From positions 1-64,000 of the forward strand of contig JAGONT010000008.1 in NCBI GenBank assembly GCA_017992885.1: a stretch of 64,000 nucleotides of DNA, read 5' to 3'. This document shows, piece after piece, positions 57,274-64,000 of this stretch. Position 1 is the stretch's first letter. Every line of letters begins with the position of its first letter. This DNA comes from Alphaproteobacteria bacterium (GTDB taxonomy: Bacteria; Pseudomonadota; Alphaproteobacteria; UBA9655). The notes beneath the pieces are model-generated. The model had not been told where the DNA came from and did no database searches. It saw nothing but the letters and a program-made list of their open reading frames with translations. The translations under genes were made by a program, and so were the position numbers.

Positions 57274-57744
57274 TTACTTAATAGCAGCAACTTTCCCCTG
57301 GGTAAGATCCTTAAGATTGACGGAGTCTAAGCTAAAGACAGCACTCGGCGTCCCCGCAGCTGCCCATAGTTTATTAAATTTCAACAGATCTTCATCAATG
57401 ACTGTCTCAATACGTTGGCTATGACCGACGGGTGGAACCCCACCAATGGCAAAGCCTGTCACTTTCCGCGTAAAACCTGCATCTGCTTTTTCGATCTTTT
57501 CGCCCACTAATTCTGAGAGAATCTGTTCGTTAACCCTATTAACCCCACTTGCAAGTACAAGAATCGGTTTATGCGATTTCTTCGTTTGAAACACAAGTGA
57601 TTTTATAATCTGGGCCACATCACATCCAATCGTTTCAGCCGCTTCAACTGCCGTGCGAGTGCTTGAAGGAAGTTCAATAACTTTGAACTCAAGACCTTTT
57701 TCAAGCAAAGTATTTTGAACGTGTTGTGCATTTTTACTCAGCAT
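57274..57744 (-). CDS. YbaK/EbsC-type aminoacyl-tRNA deacylase
   Basis: 156 residues. The YbaK fold hydrolyses mischarged tRNA, for example Cys-tRNA-Pro. Visible: RTAVEAAETIGCDVAQIIKS, LVFQTKKSHKPILVLASGVN (with the conserved KSLVF), KADAGFTRKVTGFAIGGVPPVGH, and TVIDEDLLKFNKLWAAAG. The GGVPPVGH motif is characteristic. Exact substrate cannot be assigned. It is monocistronic. Confidence 0.9.
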   Translation of the reverse strand: MLSKNAQHVQNTLLEKGLEFKVIELPSSTRTAVEAAETIGCDVAQIIKSLVFQTKKSHKPILVLASGVNRVNEQILSELVGEKIEKADAGFTRKVTGFAIGGVPPVGHSQRIETVIDEDLLKFNKLWAAAGTPSAVFSLDSVNLKDLTQGKVAAIK

Positions 57745-57853
57745 GTAAATTTCTCCCTTATTAAAATCTTTCCGTTGCCAAAAAACGATTTATGCTCATC
57801 AGCTCTAATTTTTAGACAAGAAGAGAACTATAAAATCTTAAAGCTCAACGCCC

Positions 57854-57880
57854 AAAAAAGGCCTCCTTTTTGGGGAGGCC
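57854..57880 (-). terminator. Intrinsic terminator
   Basis: On the minus strand GGCCTCC (74-80) and GGAGGCC (60-66) pair across a 7-base loop and are followed by six T (57854-57859). It resembles the terminator after skp (58715-58743), including the neighbouring bases. Confidence 0.85.
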
Positions 57881-57890
57881 TCAGTGATAC

Positions 57891-57989
57891 TTAGAAAATC
57901 TCACAAACTCTCTTTTGAGCGTCTTCAACGCCAAGATCTCCTGTCAGAATTTCTCCTATTAAACCTTGCATGTAGTGGAGCATAAGCAT
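57891..57989 (-). pseudogene. Remnant similar to part of skp
   Basis: A short frame ending GDLGVEDAQKRVCEIF and stop. Over 36 bases it matches the internal skp segment LGVEDAKKKVFE at 31 positions by hand alignment, in the same codon register. It lies 11 bases ahead of a terminator that also resembles the one after skp. This looks like a decayed, internally deleted duplicate of the skp 3' region. A chance match to another family (the ending also resembles a solute-binding protein C-terminus) is possible. Confidence 0.4.
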
Positions 57990-58010
57990 TTGCAAAACTT
58001 AAATCATTCT

Positions 58011-58523
58011 TTATTTATTTTTTTTTACTTCTTCCGATATTTTAATCCCTACGTTGGAAATTGTGGAATCCACACTTTGGAGCAGATTAACTAATTCTTT
58101 CAACATATTAGTCTGCTTAGAAAGACCGTCTTTGATCTCTTCTAGAAGGCGAAGCTGTCGTATTTCGTGAGTAGTTTCCGCAATTTTGCCGTCACAAATG
58201 GTGCAATCATTACACTCTGCAATGAGATTTTTTCCTGTTATTTCAACAAGAGTATCCCCTCTATCTTCGTGTGCAGAGGGCTTACAGACATAAAAAATAT
58301 CATTTTCTGTCTTTTGTCTTAATCCATTAAGACTTCCATGGGGCATATAGCTTCTATATGTTTTGTCTTTGGTATGACCTCGAGCGTGGAAAAGCATGAT
58401 TCGTAGCTGATCCTCATGTTCGAGGTCACCCCAACCTAGCCCCCATGTCGTTTTCGTTTCAATTAAAAGCGTAAAGGCGATAATACTCGCTACCCCTATA
58501 ATTTTAAAATATCTCTTTGACAT
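58011..58523 (-). CDS. Hypothetical secreted protein with C-terminal coiled coil
   Basis: 170 residues with a signal peptide or N-terminal anchor (IIGVASIIAFTLLIETKT). The middle has cysteines YVCKPS and CNDCTICD, a possible metal or disulfide site. The C-terminal about 55 residues are a coiled coil (IRQLRLLEEIKDGLSKQTNM and on). AAGGGAAATT precedes the ATG. No family recognised. Confidence 0.6.
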   Translation of the reverse strand: MSKRYFKIIGVASIIAFTLLIETKTTWGLGWGDLEHEDQLRIMLFHARGHTKDKTYRSYMPHGSLNGLRQKTENDIFYVCKPSAHEDRGDTLVEITGKNLIAECNDCTICDGKIAETTHEIRQLRLLEEIKDGLSKQTNMLKELVNLLQSVDSTISNVGIKISEEVKKNK

Positions 58524-58714
58524 GTTAATTTCCCTTTTGTGGATTATGTTTAATTATTTTAACGCTATAGCTTTTGGGGCTAAGAGCTTGGAAACATGAT
58601 AACAAATATTTTTTACAATGTCTTTTGTATAATAAATTTCATCTTTAAAATCCAAAGAGAGTGCACTTGCCACAGACAAGAAGAAACTCTACACAATCTT
58701 AAAAAACTCGACGC

Positions 58715-58743
58715 AAAAAAAAAGCCCCCTTTTTGTGGAGGCC
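58715..58743 (-). terminator. Intrinsic terminator of the rseP-bamA-skp unit
   Basis: On the minus strand GCCTCC pairs with GGGGGC (one G-T) over a 7-base loop, followed by nine T (58715-58723), 51 bases after the skp stop. Confidence 0.85.
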
Positions 58744-58793
58744 TTTCTTATCAGTAAATTACAACTTCAACTATCAAATAACTCCACACGCAA

Positions 58794-59381
58794 CTATTGT
58801 GGCTGTTGTGGCTGTTGTTGGAGTTGTTTTTTTACGTCTGCTTCAGATTTAAAAGAAACCTGAACTTTCGGTAAAGATTGATTGAGCTTTTCTAAAACTT
58901 TAGTTGTCAAGTCAAAGGCTTTATCTGCTGTCACAACTGTTTCCTTGTATAGCATAATATTAGCACCGACTTCCTTCATCACATCATCAGCAACTTTTAA
59001 GAAAGCCTCAAATACTTTCTTTTTAGCATCTTCAACGCCAAGTTCAAGTTGCGCCCGTCTAATTTCAATTTTTTCTTGAATTTCCTTCACACGCTTTTCA
59101 AAGGCCAGACGCTTGTCATTAAATTCTTTTTCAGGCAACGTCTTTTGTTCCTCAACAAGTTTTTTGTCCTGTGCCTTCAACTCGGTTTCATAAGAGGTCA
59201 ACTCTTTTTGAATTTCAGCCCGCTTTTTTTCAATTTGTAGAACAATATCCTTAAAAGCAGAAGACTGATCTAGTGTAGCCTGCTCTACAATAGCGACAAC
59301 GGGTGTTGGTAAACTCTCAGCACTTGAATGCACTATCATGGCAGCTGAAACTAAAAAGGACATCATTAAAGTTTTTTTCAT
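58794..59381 (-). CDS. skp: Periplasmic chaperone Skp/OmpH
   Basis: 195 residues with a signal peptide (cleavage near SSA). The OmpH fold: an opening beta-strand VVAIVEQATLDQSSAFKDI, a long Lys/Glu-rich coiled coil (ELTSYETELKAQDKKLVEEQ region) forming the tentacles, and a closing NIMLYKETVVTADKAFDLTT. Skp carries unfolded outer-membrane proteins to BamA. The C-terminus has a Gln/Pro tail (QQQPQQPQ). It is 9 bases after bamA. Confidence 0.93.
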   Translation of the reverse strand: MKKTLMMSFLVSAAMIVHSSAESLPTPVVAIVEQATLDQSSAFKDIVLQIEKKRAEIQKELTSYETELKAQDKKLVEEQKTLPEKEFNDKRLAFEKRVKEIQEKIEIRRAQLELGVEDAKKKVFEAFLKVADDVMKEVGANIMLYKETVVTADKAFDLTTKVLEKLNQSLPKVQVSFKSEADVKKQLQQQPQQPQ

Positions 59382-59390
59382 TTTATTCTC

Positions 59391-61685
59391 CTAAAAGCTT
59401 GTTCCGAAGTTAACCCTAAACACCTCGACTTGGTCAACATGTTTTACACGCACAAATGGTTTAGCAAAAGTAACACCTATAGGGCCAAAAGGCGAGCGCC
59501 AAGTAATCCCTGCTCCAGCGCTCATCCGAAACTTTGAGTTATTGCTCAAGATAGGGTGACCACGTACAGGTGTATTTCCAGAATGCCAAAGACTGCCCAT
59601 ATCTGAAAAGACGTTCCCTCTGATTCCAAGCTCAGGAGGTAATCCTAGGGGAACAGCAAGTTCTAAAGTCGCCTTATAGTAATATAAACCATTGATGGCA
59701 TCTTTTGTCTTTCCATCACGGGGTCCAATACCGGCATCTGAAAAACCACGAAAACTATCCCCTCCTAATTCATATCGATCAACAACACGGGTGAGTTGCC
59801 CCATACCCGTCATGGCGCCCATTGATCCCTTTGCAGCAATAACCCACTGATTCTCTTCATCTAATGGATAATAAATCCCTGCTCGCAACGTATTTTTGAA
59901 ATATTTAACATCTCCGCCCAATCCTGCAAGATCAATGGAATAACCAGTGTAGTAACCTTCCGTCGGGTCAATCGTGCTATCCCGCCTGTCATAAAATAGG
60001 TTTTGTCCCATTGAGGAAACAACCCATGTGCCTCTTTGCTTATCCAAATAAGGAGACGCCCCTCTTCTGATATCACCAATAACATCACGTCGAATGGTGT
60101 AGGTCCAAGCTTGGCCTAGGTATTCAGCTAAATCATATCCTAAAGAAAACGCACTTCCCGTCTTTATTTGTTGATAGCCGATCTTCTCTTGCCCTTTTGT
60201 AGGATACTTACGAGAGGAGTGAAAAAGATCAACGCCTCCAGCCAGAGGCTTTCCCATAAAGTAAGGATTCGTAAAACCTGTATGAAAGTCCATGGCCCGC
60301 TTAGATACCATCGCACTTCCATAAAGATCGTATCCTTTCCCCATCAGATTTCGTTCGTTCATGGTGACACTTCCCAAAGGTCCATCTGTTGTTGAATACC
60401 CTGCGGAAAATTGCAAAGATCCTGTGGGTTTGTCTTCGAGTTCAACTTTCAAATCAATTTTATCGGAAGCCGCTGTTTCTTCACGTTTAACTTCAACTTT
60501 TTTGAAATAATCCAAATTTTGAATACGTTGTTCAGAACGTTTAACTTTTACGCTGTTGTAAGGATCTCCTTCAGCAAGTCGCATCTCACGCCGAACGACA
60601 TCATCATCTGTTCGATCATTTCCGATAATATCAATACGATTAATATAAACACGCCGACCTTCTTTTATAATAAAATCAACATCAACGGTTAATGTTTCAT
60701 TGTTACGCTTAATCTTAGGTTCAATTTCAACGAACGCAAATCCCTTCTCACCAATAGCCATTGTCATTCGATCAACGATTCTCTCGATCTCTCGACTATC
60801 AAACCAATTTCCTTCTTCCACAGTAATATGCTTTTTTAAGCCTGGCGCCTCTAACCCTCGTAAATTAACCGTTACGGTCACATTGCCAAATTTATATCTT
60901 TTGCCTTCATTAAGCGTATACGTAATGTAAAATTCCTGTTCATCGGGGTCGAGCTCCGCCACAACAGAATCCACCTTAAAATCAGCAAAACCCTGCTCAT
61001 GATAATACCTGCGCAAGAGTTCCTTATCAAAAGAAAGACGATCTGGATCATAGGTATCATCCGAACTGAAGAAACGATACCAGCGAGTCTCTTTTGTTAA
61101 GATAATAGAGGCAAGTTTTGATGAACTAAAATGGGAATTATTAACAAATATAATCTTATTAATACGTGTTAATTTACCTTCAGTAATCTCAAAAATAAGA
61201 TCTACGCGATTTTCTTCACGCTCAATAATTTTAGGCTCAACCTTCGCTCCATATCGACCGCTTAGTCGATACATATCCCGAATTTTTTGTGCCGCTTCTT
61301 GCACTCTTCCAGGAGTATAAACCTCTCTAGGCTTTAAGTTTAGTTCGGCTTGTAAAATTTCATCTTTAAGGTGATCATTCCCTTCAAAGGCAATACGGTT
61401 AATAATTTTGTTTTCAACAACTTTAATAAGCAGGCGGGGCCCGACTTGCTCAATAACAACATCTGCAAAAAGACCTGTTGCAAAAAGATTTTTAAGAATT
61501 TCTTCTTCTTTATCTTTGCTAACCCTCTGCCCTGGTTTTATATCAATGTAGCTCATGACAGTGGGGGTTTCAACACGCCTATTGCCTTGTATCTCAATTG
61601 AACTTAAGCTTTCTTGAGCCCAAACAGCTGTTGAAAGAAAACCTGTTATCATTACAATTACTAAAAAGAGAAACCCTCTCAACAC
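59391..61685 (-). CDS. bamA: Outer membrane protein assembly factor BamA
   Basis: 764 residues. A signal peptide ends near VWA. Five POTRA domains span about 25-345 (first: SSIEIQGNRRVETPTVMSYI). The Omp85 beta-barrel is about 350-764, with YDLYGSAMVSKR, the loop-6 lid region ELGGDSFRGFSDAGIGPRDG containing the invariant R-G-F, and a terminal aromatic (NFGTSF). It inserts beta-barrel proteins. Between rseP and skp on the minus strand. Confidence 0.97.
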   Translation of the reverse strand: MLRGFLFLVIVMITGFLSTAVWAQESLSSIEIQGNRRVETPTVMSYIDIKPGQRVSKDKEEEILKNLFATGLFADVVIEQVGPRLLIKVVENKIINRIAFEGNDHLKDEILQAELNLKPREVYTPGRVQEAAQKIRDMYRLSGRYGAKVEPKIIEREENRVDLIFEITEGKLTRINKIIFVNNSHFSSSKLASIILTKETRWYRFFSSDDTYDPDRLSFDKELLRRYYHEQGFADFKVDSVVAELDPDEQEFYITYTLNEGKRYKFGNVTVTVNLRGLEAPGLKKHITVEEGNWFDSREIERIVDRMTMAIGEKGFAFVEIEPKIKRNNETLTVDVDFIIKEGRRVYINRIDIIGNDRTDDDVVRREMRLAEGDPYNSVKVKRSEQRIQNLDYFKKVEVKREETAASDKIDLKVELEDKPTGSLQFSAGYSTTDGPLGSVTMNERNLMGKGYDLYGSAMVSKRAMDFHTGFTNPYFMGKPLAGGVDLFHSSRKYPTKGQEKIGYQQIKTGSAFSLGYDLAEYLGQAWTYTIRRDVIGDIRRGASPYLDKQRGTWVVSSMGQNLFYDRRDSTIDPTEGYYTGYSIDLAGLGGDVKYFKNTLRAGIYYPLDEENQWVIAAKGSMGAMTGMGQLTRVVDRYELGGDSFRGFSDAGIGPRDGKTKDAINGLYYYKATLELAVPLGLPPELGIRGNVFSDMGSLWHSGNTPVRGHPILSNNSKFRMSAGAGITWRSPFGPIGVTFAKPFVRVKHVDQVEVFRVNFGTSF

Positions 61686-61697
61686 GAAGACTCCTTA

Positions 61698-62810
61698 CTA
61701 TTTAAAAAAGATATGAGTGATGTCATTCCACGTGGCAAGTATCATAAGGCCGATAATTAACCCAAATCCAAGACGAAAACCCCATTCTTGCGCTTTTTCA
61801 GAAATGGGTTTTCCTCGCAAAACCTCAAGAAAATAAAATAACAAATGCCCACCATCTAACATCGGAACCGGGAAAAGGTTGATAAGGCCTAAATTAACAG
61901 ATAAAAGTGCCATAAACCAGACCAACGCAACAATCCCTGATTGAGCGATTTCTCCTGACATTTGAGCAATACGCAAGGGTCCACCTAATCCATCAGCTGA
62001 CTTCGCCCCTGTAATAATTTGGCCTAATGCCTTTAAGGTCTGCCAACTTAGAGACAACGTTTCTTCTGTTGCATACCACCAAGAATTCCACCAGGCTCGT
62101 TGAATATACCCTGCTTCAGATCCTTTAATTCCTAAGCGACCTACTTTATGGACAGTACCAAACCGATCCGTAATCTCTGAAAGATGTGGCACAACAGGAA
62201 GTGTCGTGAGATGACCATTCCGCTCGATAGCAACTTGAAGTGTATCCCCCGCATGGTCTTCAACAATCATCTGAAGATCTTCAAAACGATCAATGGATTG
62301 ACCGTTAATCGCCTTTATCCGATCTCCAACTAAAAACCCAGCCTTCTCAGCCACACTATCTGGTTGAAATCCTTGAATAATAGGGACTGTGTACCGCTGT
62401 CCTATGGTTGCAAAAAGAATAGAAAAAACAATAATAGCAAATAAATAATTTGATAAAGGTCCCGCGATAGAAACAGCAATACGTTGCCAGACTGTTTTAT
62501 AAAAAAGAGAGCGCTTCCTTAGATCTTGATCCATTTTTTTAAGAGCCTCAAGATCAGGGGTACTGGCTGCATCTGCATCCCCTACCATTTTTACATATCC
62601 CCCTAAGGGAAACCAACTGACCTTCCACCGAGTGCCGGCTTTATCATTCCACCCAAAAACTTCAGGGCCAAAGCCGATAGAAAACACATCAACACCTACG
62701 CCATTATATCGAGCGACAAGATAATGGCCAAGTTCATGAACGAAAACCAAAACTGATAGAACAGCTAAAAAGGGTATCAGATACCAACCTAATCCTACTA
62801 TAAATTCCAT
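61698..62810 (-). CDS. rseP: RIP metalloprotease RseP
   Basis: 370 residues. Site-2 intramembrane protease. HELGHYLVARYNGVGVDVFS has the zinc-binding HExxH near residue 25; the second half has the conserved NLFPVPMLDGGHL with the third ligand. A single PDZ-like domain (about 115-200, KAGFLVGDRIKAINGQSI) lies between. It may cleave an anti-sigma factor or remnant signal peptides; no rseA or rpoE is in view. First of rseP-bamA-skp. Confidence 0.96.
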   Translation of the reverse strand: MEFIVGLGWYLIPFLAVLSVLVFVHELGHYLVARYNGVGVDVFSIGFGPEVFGWNDKAGTRWKVSWFPLGGYVKMVGDADAASTPDLEALKKMDQDLRKRSLFYKTVWQRIAVSIAGPLSNYLFAIIVFSILFATIGQRYTVPIIQGFQPDSVAEKAGFLVGDRIKAINGQSIDRFEDLQMIVEDHAGDTLQVAIERNGHLTTLPVVPHLSEITDRFGTVHKVGRLGIKGSEAGYIQRAWWNSWWYATEETLSLSWQTLKALGQIITGAKSADGLGGPLRIAQMSGEIAQSGIVALVWFMALLSVNLGLINLFPVPMLDGGHLLFYFLEVLRGKPISEKAQEWGFRLGFGLIIGLMILATWNDITHIFFK

Positions 62811-62937
62811 TATGGTTTTCTCCCCACATCATTTGATTCTTATTCATAACGTCAAGGAAGTCAGAAAACAATCCCTTAACTGATCCAATTTTAAGGAAAA
62901 ATTAACCATTTGGTTTTTAAGAATTCTACGATAGTAT

Positions 62938-63105
62938 CTAAATCTCTTCCTTTTCGTCTTCTTCATCCGGTTTTGCTTCTCCTTCAATGCAATAATCACC
63001 GCGAAACCAATGAGCTAAATCAATATCAGCGCAGCGTTTAGAACAAAAAGGACGATACTCAAACACGATTGGTTTTTTACAAATTTGGCATTTTGATTCC
63101 ACCAT
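62938..63105 (-). CDS. yacG: DNA gyrase inhibitor YacG
   Basis: 55 residues. The zinc-ribbon is KCQICKKPIVFEYRPFCSKR, then CADIDLAHWFRGDYCI, with the four zinc cysteines (CxxC...CxxxC) and the family's DL-xW. An acidic tail follows. It is short and sits 9 bases after the RNase E/G gene, the usual rng-yacG pairing. Known members bind GyrB and block DNA binding. Confidence 0.94.
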   Translation of the reverse strand: MVESKCQICKKPIVFEYRPFCSKRCADIDLAHWFRGDYCIEGEAKPDEEDEKEEI

Positions 63106-63114
63106 AAGAATTCC

Positions 63115-64000
63115 TTAATTCAATTGTAGCTTTAATCGTTGAGGAAGAGACAGACGTTTGCGACGTCGGATTATTTCAAGAAGACCCATTGAAGATATCC
63201 CCCACACGCTTAGATTTGAAGGAATAGAGAGACCTTGAAGAAGACCCTCCATCGTTTTCGGAGCTTGAATTAAATCAACTACTATTTTTCCTCCTAAATC
63301 ACGCAAACGTAACTGGCGCAAAACTTCCCGAAATGCAATCTTATTGAATAAGAAAGAGTGACGCAATGCACCTTGGCTGTTCACGTCAATGACGACCAAC
63401 CCTCGAGTCTCTTCAATATAAAGATTTCCCCCTTCAGATAAAGTAATTTCAGGAGAAAAAAGACTCTCCCAAGCTTCTTCACATCGCTCATCAAAAGCAG
63501 GCGTGCGCGAAAGCGTGGCTTTCTCTTTCAGCCGTATGGCTAATTTTTGATCATCAATAACCAACCTATCTGAAGAACTTAATCCCCGCAAAAGGCGGGA
63601 AAGCAAATCAGGAGCCGGACTTACGCAAAAAGGAGGTTTTGCAGGAAGCTTAGTTTGAATGTCTGCCCACTCATCACGTAATTGCTGAAACCACGTTTGC
63701 ACAGGATCTTTTAAAGATGTCCCATGACGTAAAATGACACCCTCGCCAGGACACAACGTGAGAAGGTCTTTAAAGTTTTCTCTCTCTTTAACCTTTTTGG
63801 AAAAACTTAAACCGGGAGCGAAAGGCGTATATAGCAGCGATCCTAAGGTTAAAACAATCAAGCGAGTGAGACGAACTCCCTTATTTTCTACAGGATTTTC
63901 CGTGCGACTCACTTGAACGATCAGGGTGTCCCCTTGTTTTACAGTCTCCAGTTTTCCTTCCTGCAGCGGAAGTATCCCTAACTTTTCTTCACCAATATCT
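63115..64000 (-). CDS. rng: Ribonuclease E/G family protein (5' end outside window)
   Basis: The frame is open to the window edge, so the true start lies beyond 64000; the GTG at 63912 is internal. The visible part begins with DIGEEKLGILPL and GDTLIVQVSRTE (S1-like domain), then the central domain, and the catalytic DVNS in ETRGLVVIDVNSQGA, with a conserved Asp in DLGGKIVVDLI. It is short and lacks RNase E's long C-terminal scaffold, so RNase G-like. Cleaves single-stranded RNA. Confidence 0.9.
   Translation of the reverse strand, partial: DIGEEKLGILPLQEGKLETVKQGDTLIVQVSRTENPVENKGVRLTRLIVLTLGSLLYTPFAPGLSFSKKVKERENFKDLLTLCPGEGVILRHGTSLKDPVQTWFQQLRDEWADIQTKLPAKPPFCVSPAPDLLSRLLRGLSSSDRLVIDDQKLAIRLKEKATLSRTPAFDERCEEAWESLFSPEITLSEGGNLYIEETRGLVVIDVNSQGALRHSFLFNKIAFREVLRQLRLRDLGGKIVVDLIQAPKTMEGLLQGLSIPSNLSVWGISSMGLLEIIRRRKRLSLPQRLKLQLN

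Overview
The window is AT-rich alphaproteobacterial chromosome. Evidence for the class is the three-piece proton-translocating transhydrogenase (pntAA-pntAB-pntB), LpxI instead of LpxH, heme A synthase CtaA, a zinc-less MetRS, the rlpA-dac-tmk-holB-metG block and the rng-yacG pair. An intracellular or host-associated lineage (Holosporales-like is my guess) is suggested by many short secreted orphan proteins, a Sel1-repeat secreted protein, insertion-sequence and intron relics, thymidine kinase and IPP isomerase, and a protein whose C-terminus looks like a eukaryotic WH2-connector-acidic actin-nucleation module. The lineage is inference; there is no rRNA gene to settle it.

Layout. 1-3 kb: 5' end of tuf, tRNA-Gly(TCC), uvrB, an IS66 relic. 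3-6.8 kb: a 1223-residue secreted protein with a dead-looking trypsin-like domain followed by Sel1 repeats. 7-12 kb: an accessory stress island (ferritin-like, RipA-like, BON, broken MscS, KGG-motif, ElaB/YqjD-like, entericidin, two secreted paralogues, ChaB). 12.5-17.7 kb: minus-strand block rlpA, D-Ala-D-Ala carboxypeptidase, tmk, holB, metG. 17.8-25.4 kb: rhodanese, Bcr/CflA efflux, tRNA-Ser(GGA), PAS-GGDEF, tdk, PBP1A, idi. 25.4-31 kb: gyrB, recF, tRNA(CAT), ettA.

31-32.7 kb holds the most interesting locus: a signal-peptide ORF preceded by six AACTCT repeats, then, one +1 frameshift away at TTT-TGA, a 424-codon ORF with a proline run, WH2-like motifs and a terminal DEDDEWE. 32.8-39.5 kb: putA, ribokinase, a carboxypeptidase with a long lysine-rich tail, and a tandem pair of secreted histidine phosphatases. 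40-43.5 kb: rpmA/rplU, a secreted protein with two Cys modules, a GluR0-like receptor channel lacking a K+ filter, rsfS-rlmH. 43.5-44.8 kb is a graveyard (group II intron 3' end, IS3 transposase, dead secreted-protein gene). 45-49 kb: ctaA, dapF, mtaB, ftsY. 49.3-53.7 kb: lpxD-fabZ-lpxA-lpxI-lpxB. 53.8-56.7 kb: pntAA-pntAB-pntB. 57-64 kb, mostly minus: ybaK, orphans, skp, bamA, rseP, yacG and the truncated rng.

Together the core genes cover envelope building (lipid A, BAM, PBP1A, carboxypeptidases, RlpA), replication and repair, and translation. The accessory genes look like stress adaptation and host interaction. I did not see a CRISPR array, intact transposon, prophage or complete unfamiliar multi-gene system; the best candidate for something undescribed is the split actin-nucleator-like gene.
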